From a bacterium (GTDB lineage Bacteria > UBA8248): 64,000 nt of DNA. The DNA lies in contig JAJDYR010000030.1 of assembly GCA_022825065.1 (NCBI GenBank), positions 62,001 to 126,000 on the forward strand, read 5' to 3'. Below, piece after piece: positions 43,307-51,892 of the stretch (positions are counted from its first letter, which is position 1; every line of letters begins with the position of its first letter). The notes below the pieces were generated by a model. That model made no database searches. It saw nothing but the letters and a program-made list of their open reading frames with translations, and was not told the origin of the DNA. Both the position numbers and the translations under genes were made by a program.

Positions 43307-44086
43307 CTATCCCTCGAGCACCTGGACGCGTTCGACCGAAAGCGCCTTCCCGGTATCCGGAGATATCTCGACGAGCGCGCCGTTGAGCTGCCCCTCGCCT
43401 CCGGCCACCTCGAAGCGGCGGGGAAGCCCGGACAGAAACTTATCCAGAACGATTTCCGTCTTCATGCCGATGATGGAATTGCGAGGCCCCGTCATGCCGA
43501 CGTCCGTGATGAAGGCCGTGCCTTTGGGCAGCACCCGCTCGTCCGCCGTCTGGATGTGGGTATGCGTTCCGAAAACAGCGCTCACGCGGCCGTCGAGATG
43601 CCAGCCCATCGCCACCTTCTCGCTCGTGGCCTCCGCGTGAAAATCCACCATGATCATGTTGGTCTCATCGCCCACCGCCCTCACGAGTTCATCGGCTGCC
43701 CGGAAAGGACATTCGATAGGCGGCATGAAGACGCGGCCCATGAGGTTCAGGACGGCGAGGCGCCCTTTTTCGGATTCCAGGACGAAGACGCCCTTGCCCG
43801 GCGTCCGGGGAGGGTAGTTCCCGGGCCTGAGCAGGCGGGGTTCGCGCAAGATGAAATCGGCCGTCTCCTTGCGGTTCCAGATGTGATTCCCCGAGGTGAT
43901 GACGTCAGCACCCGCATCGAGCAACTCGTCGACGTGGGCGTTGTTGATCCCAAAGCCGCCGGCCGCGTTCTCCCCGTTGATGACGCATACGTCCACCCGG
44001 TGCTTTTCCCTGAGCGGGCCGAGGTGGTCGCAAGCCATCCGCCGGCCCACTTTTCCCGTGACGTCTCCGACGAACAGCAGCCTCAA
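43307..44086 (-). CDS. ymdB: YmdB-type metallophosphoesterase
   Basis: A 259-residue calcineurin-like phosphodiesterase of the TIGR00282/YmdB family, acting on 2',3'-cyclic nucleotides in Bacillus. RLLFVGDVTGKVGRRM gives the first metal ligands, then INGENAAGGFGI, ITSGNHIWNRKETADFI and VDFHAEATSEKVAMGWHLDG; FGTHTHIQTADERVL completes the site. It is located directly after rny with seven bases between genes, a widely conserved pairing with RNA decay functions. The start is ATG 44086. Confidence 0.9.
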   Translation of the reverse strand: MRLLFVGDVTGKVGRRMACDHLGPLREKHRVDVCVINGENAAGGFGINNAHVDELLDAGADVITSGNHIWNRKETADFILREPRLLRPGNYPPRTPGKGVFVLESEKGRLAVLNLMGRVFMPPIECPFRAADELVRAVGDETNMIMVDFHAEATSEKVAMGWHLDGRVSAVFGTHTHIQTADERVLPKGTAFITDVGMTGPRNSIIGMKTEIVLDKFLSGLPRRFEVAGGEGQLNGALVEISPDTGKALSVERVQVLEG

Positions 44087-44093
44087 GGCAACC

Positions 44094-45677
44094 TCAACGC
44101 GCAGTGGCTACGTGGCGGGTTTCGCGAATGACGGTGACGAGGATTTCGCCCGGATACGTGCGTTCGCTCTCGATTCTCTTCGCGATGTCGCGCGCCAGGA
44201 AGGTGGCTTGCGAGTCGGTCACCTCATCGGGCAGGACCGACACGCGAATCTCCCGGCCCGCCTGAATGGCGAAGCACTTCTCCACGCCATTGAACGATTC
44301 GGCGATCTTCTCCAGCGCCTCCAGCCGCTTGATGTAGCTTTCCACCATCTCGCGCCTCGCCCCCGGCCGGGCGGCGGACAGGGTATCGGCCGCCTTCACC
44401 AGGACGGATTCGATGCAGTTCGCCTCCTCGTCCTCGTGGTGGGAGACGATGGCGTTCAAGACCTCGGGCGGCTCGTTGTAGCGCTTTGCGATGTCGTAGC
44501 CTATCTGGACGTGCGAACCCTCGACCTCGTGCGTCGCCGCCTTGCCGATGTCGTGGAACAAGCCGGCGCGCTTCGCCATCGTGGGGTCGATGCGCAACTC
44601 ATCCGCCAGCATCCCCGCAAGATAGGCCACTTCCTTGGAGTGCATGAGGGCGTTCTGGCTGTAGCTCGTGCGGTACTTGAGGCGCCCCAGCATGTTCACG
44701 AGTTCGGGATGCACGTCGCCCACACCCAGTTCCATCACGACTTCCTCGCCCGCCTGGCGTATCTGCGAGTCGATGTCTTTTTTCGTCTTGTTGACGATGT
44801 CCTCGATTCTGCCCGGGTGGATTCTCCCGTCCTGGACGAGCGCTTCGAGCGCCTGGCGCGCCGTCTCGCGGCGAACCTTGTCGAAGCCCGAGACGACGAC
44901 GGCCTCGGGCGTATCGTCGATGATCACGTCCACGCCGGTCGCCATCTCGAGAGCCCGGATGTTCCTGCCCTCGCGGCCGATGATGCGGCCTTTCATCTCA
45001 TCGGTCGGCAAATCCACCACGCTCACCAGGTTTTCCGCCACATGCTCGGAGGAGAAGCGCTCCACGGCGAGGGCGAGCGCCTGTTTCGCCTCGGCTTCCA
45101 CGGTACTCCTCGCCCGGCGCTCGAGACGCTGCACTTCGGCGGCGATATCCTGTTTCGCCTCCTCCATAAAACGGTCCTGGAGCTCCTTCTTGGCGTTCTC
45201 GACGCTGAGGCCGGAAATTTCCTCGAGTTTTCTGATCTCCTCTTCCTGCAACTGCTTGTAGCGCGCATGTTCGCGCTTCAACTCCTGTTCTTTTCCACCC
45301 AATTCGGCCTCGCGACGCTCAACGGCCGCCTCTTTGCCGTCGAGGCTCTCCCGGCGCCTGTCCAGCGTCTCTTCGCGCTGGTTCACCCTTTGCTCAAACT
45401 TCTGCAACTCCTCCACGCGGGATTTGTTCTCCCGCTCGATGCGCTCTCTTTCCTGAAGCAATTCCGCCTTGTGCGCCACCTGGGATTCCTGGATCTTCTG
45501 CGAGAGCTCCTTGGCCGCGCTCTCGTTGATCTGCTGAACCCGCTCCTCGGCGTCCGCCTCCAGGCGGGCCACCGTCTCTTCATGCCGGCGCTTCATCGCC
45601 CGCATGATGAACAACACCACCACGCACACGAGGGCGACTGCAACAACGACCATCTGCCACAAAATCACGTTATCCAT
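44094..45677 (-). CDS. rny: Ribonuclease Y
   Basis: Membrane-anchored endoribonuclease that initiates mRNA decay. The 527-residue protein has an N-terminal anchor (VILWQMVVVAVALVCVVVLF), a long coiled coil (about residues 30-200), a KH domain with IIGREGRNIRALEMATGVDV, and an HD domain with LFHDIGKAATHEVEGSHVQI. Its length and domain order are standard. I choose ATG 45677 since AGGAGG lies nine bases upstream. Its start overlaps the end of the fau gene, so the two are coupled. Confidence 0.94.
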   Translation of the reverse strand: MDNVILWQMVVVAVALVCVVVLFIMRAMKRRHEETVARLEADAEERVQQINESAAKELSQKIQESQVAHKAELLQERERIERENKSRVEELQKFEQRVNQREETLDRRRESLDGKEAAVERREAELGGKEQELKREHARYKQLQEEEIRKLEEISGLSVENAKKELQDRFMEEAKQDIAAEVQRLERRARSTVEAEAKQALALAVERFSSEHVAENLVSVVDLPTDEMKGRIIGREGRNIRALEMATGVDVIIDDTPEAVVVSGFDKVRRETARQALEALVQDGRIHPGRIEDIVNKTKKDIDSQIRQAGEEVVMELGVGDVHPELVNMLGRLKYRTSYSQNALMHSKEVAYLAGMLADELRIDPTMAKRAGLFHDIGKAATHEVEGSHVQIGYDIAKRYNEPPEVLNAIVSHHEDEEANCIESVLVKAADTLSAARPGARREMVESYIKRLEALEKIAESFNGVEKCFAIQAGREIRVSVLPDEVTDSQATFLARDIAKRIESERTYPGEILVTVIRETRHVATAR

Positions 45678-46293
45678 ATTCATCCGCCTCCTGGGGCATA
45701 TATTCACGTGGGAGGCATCGCATCGCCCCCCGATCGGTTATCACCCAATCAACACCGACATCCCACTCATCCCGCTTCCAGGACTCACCGACGAGCAACT
45801 GGAACGCATAACCGGCGCCCACCAGCAAAGGTCCGGGCTCATGCAGGCCGCCGCGGCGACCCTGAAACGTGCGATCGTAGAATCCCCCGCCGATTCCCAG
45901 CCTGCCGCCATACAGATCGAATGCGAGGCCGGGGGCAACGACCACATCGAGTTCATTCACGTCCAGGGGGGGAATATCGCGAACAGGTTCCGGAATTCGA
46001 AGCGCGCCCGGCTGAAGCTCCGCCTCGGGATGATTCACCGGACAGAAGTGCAAAACATCTTTCCCCACTCTGGGGAAACAATACGTTCTTTTCGCATCGC
46101 TGCTTTCACTCCAGAGCGACGAGAAGTTCATCTCGCCGCGAACCGCTGCATATATTCCCACCCTGAGCGCGCCCATGAAAACCAGAAAAGAATCCAAGCG
46201 CCGTCCCGCCCGCCGGCTCAACACGCCGGCCTCGGCAGGGGGGAGTTGCTCTCTCATCTCCTTCATCTTCAGCCGAACGTCTTGTTTCTCCAT
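45670..46293 (-). CDS. fau: 5-formyltetrahydrofolate cyclo-ligase
   Basis: Converts 5-formyl-THF with ATP into 5,10-methenyl-THF. The protein begins MEKQDVRLKMKEMREQLPPA and carries VVAPGLAFDLYGGRLGIGGG, the folate/ATP-binding signature, then FYDRTFQG and the C-terminal VGVDWVITDRGAMRCLP. Length 207 is typical. ATG 46293 is favoured because conserved sequence begins there; ATG 46308 is also possible. It lies downstream of a 6S RNA gene, the same order as zapA-ssrS-fau (ygfA) in Escherichia coli, and overlaps rny at its 3' end. Confidence 0.88.
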   Translation of the reverse strand: MEKQDVRLKMKEMREQLPPAEAGVLSRRAGRRLDSFLVFMGALRVGIYAAVRGEMNFSSLWSESSDAKRTYCFPRVGKDVLHFCPVNHPEAELQPGALRIPEPVRDIPPLDVNELDVVVAPGLAFDLYGGRLGIGGGFYDRTFQGRRGGLHEPGPLLVGAGYAFQLLVGESWKRDEWDVGVDWVITDRGAMRCLPREYMPQEADEYG

Positions 46294-46331
46294 GTATGAT
46301 TCGGCCATGAATACTCTTTCAACGCCATACC

Positions 46332-46373
46332 CGGGTCCCTCCGGGCAGGAGCGGAAACCTGCCCGCGGACCCG
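46332..46373 (-). other. Strong GC hairpin between 6S RNA and fau
   Basis: CGGGTCC (46332-46338) and GGACCCG (46367-46373), with an inner GGGCAGG/CCTGCCC pair, make a hairpin of about 14 pairs with an eight-base loop. No T run follows on the minus strand, so it is not a standard terminator. It may protect or process the 3' end of the 6S transcript, or influence fau translation, which begins about 40 bases downstream. Confidence 0.55.
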
Positions 46374-46383
46374 AGGCGCATAT

Positions 46384-46529
46384 CAGTAATGACCCCGCCC
46401 TGTGCCGTGTGAAGTTCGCTTTGAACCCAGCTTTCGCCAGGTGGGCGTCCATGTCCACGGCTTTAGGCCGAACTCCCCGAGAGGAATAGCTCACCACCGT
46501 GGGGCAGGACTCCCGCTACATTCGTACTG
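46384..46529 (-). ncRNA. ssrS: 6S RNA
   Basis: Regulatory RNA that mimics an open promoter and binds RNA polymerase sigma-70. It lies exactly between zapA and fau on the same strand, the conserved place of ssrS. Minus-strand features: closing pairs CAGTA/TACTG and CCTGCCC/GGGCGGG, the conserved GGTGGTGAGC that follows the 5' strand of the bubble, and a distal arm containing GCTGGGTTCAAAGCGAAC. The ends are estimated from the closing stem and may be off by tens of bases. It is somewhat shorter than the 180 or so bases usual in gammaproteobacteria. Confidence 0.72.
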
Positions 46530-46645
46530 GGTCAAAATGCTTCGCCCCATCACGAACACGGCAGGGTCAAGACAAGAAAGCATTATGACACTAAAACCAG
46601 AGGATGAATACAGGGAGAAGCTACTGCGTGGAGAGAAACTTCAAT

Positions 46646-46924
46646 TCAGGCCGATCTTTTCACCATCTCCAACAGGGAATCAGCGCGTTGTGAGAGGGCT
46701 TCCTCACTTTTTTCTTTCGCTTCTCTTTCCTCGAACAACTCGTTGGCGATGTTCATCGACGCCAGCAGAACAACCTTGATCGGATCGTTCGACTGCCGTG
46801 AGACCTTGCGAATTTCAGAATCAACGTATTCGGCGAGCTCCAAAGTATATTCGGCGTTGGCCGAACTTCTCAGGCTCAAGGTATGACCAAATATCTCCAC
46901 CATCAGTTTATTCCCCCCGGCCAT
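46646..46924 (-). CDS. zapA: Cell division protein ZapA
   Basis: A 92-residue FtsZ-ring-associated protein that cross-links FtsZ filaments. The globular head shows LMVEIFGHTLSLRSSANAEY, then LAEYVDSEIRKVSRQSNDPI, and the C-terminal helix KVVLLASMNIANELFEEREA forms the coiled-coil tetramer interface. ATG 46924 follows AAGGAG by eight bases. The gene sits between a small coiled-coil protein gene (upstream) and the 6S RNA gene (downstream). Confidence 0.9.
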   Translation of the reverse strand: MAGGNKLMVEIFGHTLSLRSSANAEYTLELAEYVDSEIRKVSRQSNDPIKVVLLASMNIANELFEEREAKEKSEEALSQRADSLLEMVKRSA

Positions 46925-46966
46925 AAGTTGTCTCCTTATGCCCTAGTACTGCATGCGTGCGGCGAA

Positions 46967-47221
46967 CTACTCGATGTGCGCCAGAATCTTCTCCACGCGT
47001 TCCCGGACTTCGGCCTGCTCTTTTTGAAGCTGCGCGTTTTCCGCCTGGCACTTCGCCAAATCGTCGGCCTGGGCGCGTACGGACTCGGAATCGGCGCGGG
47101 CCTCTTCCCTCAGCCTCTGGAGCTGCGATTCCAACTCCGCCCGGGAGCGCCTCAGGGCGTTGCGTTCCTCCAATAGATTCGCGAGCGCGGCTTCGAGCGC
47201 GTTTAATTTATCAATGACCAT
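46967..47221 (-). CDS. Short coiled-coil protein, possibly ZapB-like
   Basis: An 84-residue protein that is almost one coiled coil: IDKLNALEAALANLLEERNA, LRRSRAELESQLQRLREEAR and LAKCQAENAQLQKEQAEVRE, with heptad leucines. ZapB and similar division proteins have this size and pattern, and it lies immediately upstream of zapA in the same direction. The match is by shape only; no specific motif confirms it. ATG 47221 is taken as start; an upstream in-frame ATG (47266) adds 15 residues that look unlike the rest. Confidence 0.65.
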   Translation of the reverse strand: MVIDKLNALEAALANLLEERNALRRSRAELESQLQRLREEARADSESVRAQADDLAKCQAENAQLQKEQAEVRERVEKILAHIE

Positions 47222-47317
47222 TCGGACACTCTTTCCACGGGCGCAAGACAAAAAAATGAGTTCCACAATGCACGGAAATGATTCTAGGGTCGGAAAAAAG
47301 CGGTGTCAAGGAAACCA

Positions 47318-49729
47318 TCACGAGCGAAGCCGCGCGCCCAGACGCGCACCCAGGGCCCCCACGATTCCATCGAACGCCTCGTTGACCTGCTCGTCCGTGA
47401 GCGTCGCCTCGGGGTGACGGAACACCAGCGAATACGCCAGGCTCTTCTCGCCTGAGGCCTTCAAGGCGGGGTCCTGATAGACGTCGAACAGATTCACCGA
47501 CTCCAGCCAGTCTCCCCCCGTCTGGCGGATGATCTCCTCGATCTCCCGGTTGGTCCGCGCGGCATCCACCACCACGGCCAGATCGCGCAGCGAGGCCGGG
47601 TACCTCGGCAGGGGCGTCAGGCGGCGAGGAGCAGGTTCAATCCCGGCCAAAGCGGCGAGGTTTATTTCGAAAGCGGCCACGCCCGTCTCGATATCCCGTA
47701 CGCTTAACGCCTCGGGCGCCGCCAAGCCGACGTGGCCGAGCACATCGTCGCCGACGCAAATCCTCGAAACTCCAGATGAATCCCAACCCGGAGCGGCGTC
47801 CACCGGCTCGAACAGGAGGTTCTCCAGCCCCAATGATTCGAGGAAGCGCTCGAGCACCCCCTTGAGTTCCGACAAGGCCCCCGGAAGCGAGACGCCGTCT
47901 TGAGACGCCGCGTTCCCGACGACGACGCCTGCCGCGCGCTGCACCTGCTCCGGCAAGGCTTCTCCATCCACGGGATGAAACGAGCGTCCCAGCTCGAACA
48001 GGCGAATCTCGCTCACTCCCCGGCTCAGGTTGTGCGCCACGTTCGCCAGCAAACCGGCAAGCAGCGTGGTTCTGAGCACGTCCATCTCACCGCTCAGGGG
48101 ATTACGCAGCGCCACCATCTGCTCGTCAGGCCACCCCATGCTCTTAAGAGCCTCCCTGCTGACGAAGCTATAGTTGAGCGCCTCGCTGAACCCGCCGGCC
48201 ACCATGGTCCGGCGCGCCTGAAGCTCCAGGGACCGGGCGCGCGTCGGCCTCGCAGCGGGGTTTCCCGAAGCAGGCAGGGTGGCGGGAATGTTCTCGTAGC
48301 CCACCCTTCTGCCCACCTCTTCGATAAGGTCGATCTCGCGTTCGATGTCGGGCCGGAAGGTGGGGACCTCGACGCTGAATACGCCGTCTTTCTCATCGCT
48401 CACGAGCAGCCCCAGGGATTCGAGGCTCTCCCTCACCCGGGGGGCATCCAGGGATACGCCGAGCAGGCTCGATGCGCGCGCCACCCGAATCGGCACCTGC
48501 TTCGGCGCGATGGGCGCGGGATGCGCGTCCACCGCACCCCGGGCGACAGCGCCGCCCGCCGTCCGGCGGATGAGTTCGGCGGCCAGATCCGCCGCGCGAA
48601 CGGTGCCCGAGGGGTCCACCCCCCGCTCGAAGCGATACGACGCCTCCGTCGACATCCCCAGGCGCCTGCGGGTGCGGCGGATGGTCTGGGGCGTGAAATA
48701 AGCGCTTTCTAAAAGAATGTCGCGGGTGTCGTCGCTCACCTCGGAGAAGAGACCCCCCATCACGCCGCCGATGGCGACGGGTTTTTCACCGTCGCATATC
48801 ATGAGGTCCTCATCGTCCATCGCGCGCTCCTGGCCGTCGAGCGTGGTGAAGGGGCCGTCGCTCCCGGCCCACCTTCTCACGATGATTTTGTGCTCGGCGA
48901 GGCGGTGCAAGTCGAACGCGTGGAGGGGCTGGCCGAGTGAGAGCATCACATAGTTCGTCACGTCGACCACGTTGTTGATCGGCCGCATCCCTGCCGCTCT
49001 CAAGCGCCGCGCCATCCAACCGGGCGAGGGACCGATCTCGGCCCCCTGGATGATGCGCGCGGCATAGCGCGGACATTTATCCGGATCCCATATCTCCACC
49101 CCGCAGACCGAAGCGGCGGATGTATTCTCATCCTCTTCGACGGAGATCCCGGGCGCTCTGAGCGAGGTTCCCAGAAGGGCCGCCGCCTCGCGCGCCACGC
49201 CCAGAACGGAGAGGCAATCCGCGCGGTTCGGCGTAATCGAAATGTCGAAAATCACATCGTTAAGGCCCAAAAGCTCCGCAACGTCGCTGCCGACTGCGGG
49301 CGCGCCCGAGAGCACCATAATGCCGCTGTGATCCGCGCCCAGGCCGAGTTCGCGCTCCGAGCAGATCATCCCCTCACTCTGTTCCCCGCGAATCCGCGCG
49401 ACTTCGACCTTCATCCCCCCCGGCATCCGCACCCCGGGCTTTGCCAGGACAACGCGCCGCCCGGTTTCGACGTTGGGCGCGCCGCACACCACGGAGCGCT
49501 CCCCCGCTCCATCGGCGACACGGCAGAGTTTGAGTCTGTCCGCGTTGGGATGAGGCTCCACGGACAAGACCTCGGCCACCACCAGCCCGTCGAATGATGC
49601 CTCGGGCCGCTCAAGCGCCTCGACCTCCAGGCCCGCGAGCAAAAGCCCGTTCGCCAGGCGTTCGGGCAGTTCGGGGTCTTCCAGGTCCAGATCGATAAAA
49701 TCGGCGAGCCACTCCAGGCTAATCCGCAT
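47318..49729 (-). CDS. pheT: Phenylalanine-tRNA ligase, beta subunit
   Basis: Large subunit of the (alpha-beta)2 enzyme that charges tRNA-Phe. The 803-residue protein begins MRISLEWLADFIDLDLEDPE, then has an OB-fold tRNA-binding domain (LSVEPHPNADRLKLCRVADG), the B3/B4 editing region (KCPRYAARIIQGAEIGPSPG), the B5 domain with FRPDIEREIDLIEEVGRRVG, a catalytic-like domain and the C-terminal ferredoxin-like anticodon-binding domain (LPRYPASLRDLAVVVDAART). All domains are present and length is normal. It starts 33 bases after the pheS stop. Confidence 0.95.
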   Translation of the reverse strand: MRISLEWLADFIDLDLEDPELPERLANGLLLAGLEVEALERPEASFDGLVVAEVLSVEPHPNADRLKLCRVADGAGERSVVCGAPNVETGRRVVLAKPGVRMPGGMKVEVARIRGEQSEGMICSERELGLGADHSGIMVLSGAPAVGSDVAELLGLNDVIFDISITPNRADCLSVLGVAREAAALLGTSLRAPGISVEEDENTSAASVCGVEIWDPDKCPRYAARIIQGAEIGPSPGWMARRLRAAGMRPINNVVDVTNYVMLSLGQPLHAFDLHRLAEHKIIVRRWAGSDGPFTTLDGQERAMDDEDLMICDGEKPVAIGGVMGGLFSEVSDDTRDILLESAYFTPQTIRRTRRRLGMSTEASYRFERGVDPSGTVRAADLAAELIRRTAGGAVARGAVDAHPAPIAPKQVPIRVARASSLLGVSLDAPRVRESLESLGLLVSDEKDGVFSVEVPTFRPDIEREIDLIEEVGRRVGYENIPATLPASGNPAARPTRARSLELQARRTMVAGGFSEALNYSFVSREALKSMGWPDEQMVALRNPLSGEMDVLRTTLLAGLLANVAHNLSRGVSEIRLFELGRSFHPVDGEALPEQVQRAAGVVVGNAASQDGVSLPGALSELKGVLERFLESLGLENLLFEPVDAAPGWDSSGVSRICVGDDVLGHVGLAAPEALSVRDIETGVAAFEINLAALAGIEPAPRRLTPLPRYPASLRDLAVVVDAARTNREIEEIIRQTGGDWLESVNLFDVYQDPALKASGEKSLAYSLVFRHPEATLTDEQVNEAFDGIVGALGARLGARLRS

Positions 49730-49762
49730 CGGGGTTCCTCATCGCGCTTCTAATGCTTCCAT

Positions 49763-50875
49763 TCAAAATTGCCGCAGCATTCTCAAGTCGTTTTCAAAGA
49801 AAAGGCGAATATCGCTGATGCCGTAACGCAGCATGGTGATGCGCTCCACGCCCAGACCCCAGGCGAACCCGGTCCATCGCTCGGGGTCGTACCCCACCGC
49901 CTCGAAGACCGCCGGGTCCACCATGCCTGCGCCCAAAACCTCCATCCACTCCCCGCCGGCCACGTAATCGCTGGCGATGTCCACCTCGACGCTCGGCTCG
50001 GTGAACGGGAAGAAGCTGGGTCTCAGCCGCACGCGGTACTCGGGTCCGAAGATTTCGCGCACGAAGGCTTCCAGGGTTCCTTTCAGATCGGCGAACGTCA
50101 CGCCCTCATCCACATAGAGGCCCTCGATCTGGTGGAACATGGGCGAATGGGTTACGTCCGCGTCGCAGCGGAACACCTTGCCGGGCGCGATGACCTTCAC
50201 AGGCGGGGCCTGGCTCTCCATCACCCGGATCTGCACGGGCGAGGTGTGCGTGCGCAAAAGGGCGTCGCCGGCGAGATAAAACGTATCCTGCATGTCGCGC
50301 GCGGGGTGGTCCCTGGGGATGTTCAGGGCCTCGAAGTTGTAATAATCGAGTTCCGCCTCGGGGCCTTCGGCCACGGAATAGCCCAGGCGCGTGAGCACCT
50401 CGATCAAATCCTCCATCGTCTGCACGAGGGGATGCTCGTGGCCGATGAGCGGCGCGCGGCCGGGAATCGTGAGATCAAGCCGCGAGCGCGACGTGTCGGC
50501 GGCATCCCCGGCGGCGAGAAGCTCGCTTGCCCTTTGCTCGATCATCTCGCCCAACGCGCCGCCTTCTTCCCTGCTTCTCAGGCGCGCGCCGAGGGCGCGG
50601 TGCGCTTCGATTATCTTATCCCTGTCATCTTCCTTGATGGCCGAAACGCTCGCCTCGATGTAGGTGCGAACAGCGTTGGCCAGCGGACCGACGATGCGCT
50701 TCTCCTCGGCGGACAAATCCTTGAGTCCCCGCATCACCTCGTTGAGTTCACCGCCCTTGCGGCCCAGGTAGCGAATGCGCACTCCCTCGGCCGCGCCTGC
50801 GTCGCGCGCGGCCCAGGCGTCCGACAACGCGCCGGAGGATTCGCGGATAATGCCGACAAGCAGGTCTTCGCTCAT
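49763..50875 (-). CDS. pheS: Phenylalanine-tRNA ligase, alpha subunit
   Basis: Catalytic subunit. The 370-residue protein has an N-terminal coiled coil, then RLDLTIPGRAPLIGHEHPLV, ALNIPRDHPARDMQDTFYLA (motif 2 region), FRCDADVTHSPMFHQIEGLY, and motif 3 FAWGLGVERITMLRYGISDI. Both class II motifs are intact. ATG 50875 is the likely start; the gene follows an intrinsic terminator at 50911-50941, so expression of pheST needs readthrough or a separate promoter. No leader peptide rich in Phe is evident. Confidence 0.95.
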   Translation of the reverse strand: MSEDLLVGIIRESSGALSDAWAARDAGAAEGVRIRYLGRKGGELNEVMRGLKDLSAEEKRIVGPLANAVRTYIEASVSAIKEDDRDKIIEAHRALGARLRSREEGGALGEMIEQRASELLAAGDAADTSRSRLDLTIPGRAPLIGHEHPLVQTMEDLIEVLTRLGYSVAEGPEAELDYYNFEALNIPRDHPARDMQDTFYLAGDALLRTHTSPVQIRVMESQAPPVKVIAPGKVFRCDADVTHSPMFHQIEGLYVDEGVTFADLKGTLEAFVREIFGPEYRVRLRPSFFPFTEPSVEVDIASDYVAGGEWMEVLGAGMVDPAVFEAVGYDPERWTGFAWGLGVERITMLRYGISDIRLFFENDLRMLRQF

Positions 50876-50910
50876 GTTCGTTCCTCAGTCCCCAACCATT
50901 CGGGGCCGCA

Positions 50911-50941
50911 TAAAAAAGGCCCCACCCGGCAGGGTGGAGCC
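50911..50941 (-). terminator. Intrinsic terminator between rplT and pheS
   Basis: GGCTCCACCC (50941-50932) pairs with GGGTGGGGCC (50927-50918) around TGCC; six T residues follow on the minus strand. It lies between the rplT stop and the pheS start. It could end the infC-rpmI-rplT transcript or act as an attenuator for pheST. Confidence 0.85.
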
Positions 50942-50965
50942 TGAAGCACCTTTTCTTGCCCGGCT

Positions 50966-51322
50966 CTAGGCGGCCTGCGCCTTGGCGATTTCCACGAGTT
51001 TGCCGAAAGCCTGGGGGTCCTCAATCGCCAATTCGGCCAGAATCTTGCGGTTCACTTCCACCCCCGCCTGGCCCAGCCCCCAGATGAAGCGGCTGTAATT
51101 GAGACCATGCAGACGGGCCGCCGCATTGATGCGAACGTTCCAAAGACGCCTGAACTCGCGCTTGCGCACCCGGCGGTCGCGATAGGCGTAGGCGCGGGCG
51201 CGAAACACGGACTCCCGGGCGGAGCGGAACCTCTTCGAGCGCGCGCCCCGATAGCCCTTCGCTTCCTTGAGAAGCCTGCGATGTCGTTCCCTGCCAGCCG
51301 GATTTCCTGTCGAACGCGGCAT
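50966..51322 (-). CDS. rplT: 50S ribosomal protein L20
   Basis: A 118-residue, highly basic protein needed early in 50S assembly. The N-terminal extension ([20 protein letters not shown]) and the globular part ([20 protein letters not shown], then [20 protein letters not shown]) are canonical. It follows infC and rpmI, where L20 can repress translation of the operon in other bacteria. In this genome an unexpected small gene and 370 bases separate it from rpmI. Confidence 0.95.
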   Translation of the reverse strand: MPRSTGNPAGRERHRRLLKEAKGYRGARSKRFRSARESVFRARAYAYRDRRVRKREFRRLWNVRINAAARLHGLNYSRFIWGLGQAGVEVNRKILAELAIEDPQAFGKLVEIAKAQAA

Positions 51323-51465
51323 GATTCGGTTACTCCCTCAATCAATGATTTTCTGCCATTCCCTCGGAGGCCGCCTCGAAAACCCATAAATTCTCGCGAC
51401 CGACCGGGGGAATATACCCGCACGGGCGGATGACCGCAAGCCCGAGGCGCCTGAAAAAGGGCGCG

Positions 51466-51615
51466 TTACTTCCGGGTGCGCTTGAAGGTACGTCTGAGAA
51501 TTATAGCCAGGAAAAGGACTGCGCCTGCAGCGTAAGGATATTCACCAATATATGACCCGACCCCGCCGAGGATCGACTTGATAAAGTCATTCAGCTCGCC
51601 CACCGGATTGCCCAT
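51466..51615 (-). CDS. Small 49-residue membrane protein between rpmI and rplT
   Basis: A minus-strand frame of 49 codons: MGNPVGELNDFIKSILGGVG, SYIGEYPYAAGAVLFLAIIL and a basic end RRTFKRTRK. It has one membrane span (about residues 27-40) after an amphipathic start, with a positive C terminus that predicts C-in topology. GAGGGGA lies just before ATG 51615. It sits in a gap where most genomes have none (rpmI and rplT are usually adjacent), and codon use looks normal. No family recognised. Confidence 0.65.
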   Translation of the reverse strand: MGNPVGELNDFIKSILGGVGSYIGEYPYAAGAVLFLAIILRRTFKRTRK

Positions 51616-51694
51616 CTCTTCCCCTCGCCGGCGGAATGACGGCGCCGCCTCACCAGCTCGCCCTGAGCAAAACCATCATCATTTCGGCGAAAAA

Positions 51695-51892
51695 CTACAT
51701 ATAAGGTATCAGCCGCTTGATCATCTTCGCGTCCGTAGGATTCGCGATGGTGCTGTGGCGGAGTTCTCTTTTTCTTTTCGTCGTCTTCTTCGTCAGGATA
51801 TGACGGTGATGGGAGCGGTTCCGCTTCACCTTGCCCGTAGCCGTTATCTTGAAACGCTTGGCCGCTCCGCGGTTCGTCTTCATCTTAGGCAT
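51695..51892 (-). CDS. rpmI: 50S ribosomal protein L35
   Basis: A 65-residue basic ribosomal protein. [20 protein letters not shown] is the family signature, followed by [20 protein letters not shown] and the typical end MIKRLIPYM. The start ATG overlaps the last eight bases of infC, so the two are translationally coupled; GGAGAAGTG inside the infC end provides the ribosome-binding site. Confidence 0.95.
   Translation of the reverse strand: MPKMKTNRGAAKRFKITATGKVKRNRSHHRHILTKKTTKRKRELRHSTIANPTDAKMIKRLIPYM

Noticed and set aside
43896-46166. Plus-strand frame of 756 codons
   Set aside because: It lies antisense to rny, ymdB and fau, all of which have full family motifs; the frame results from high GC.
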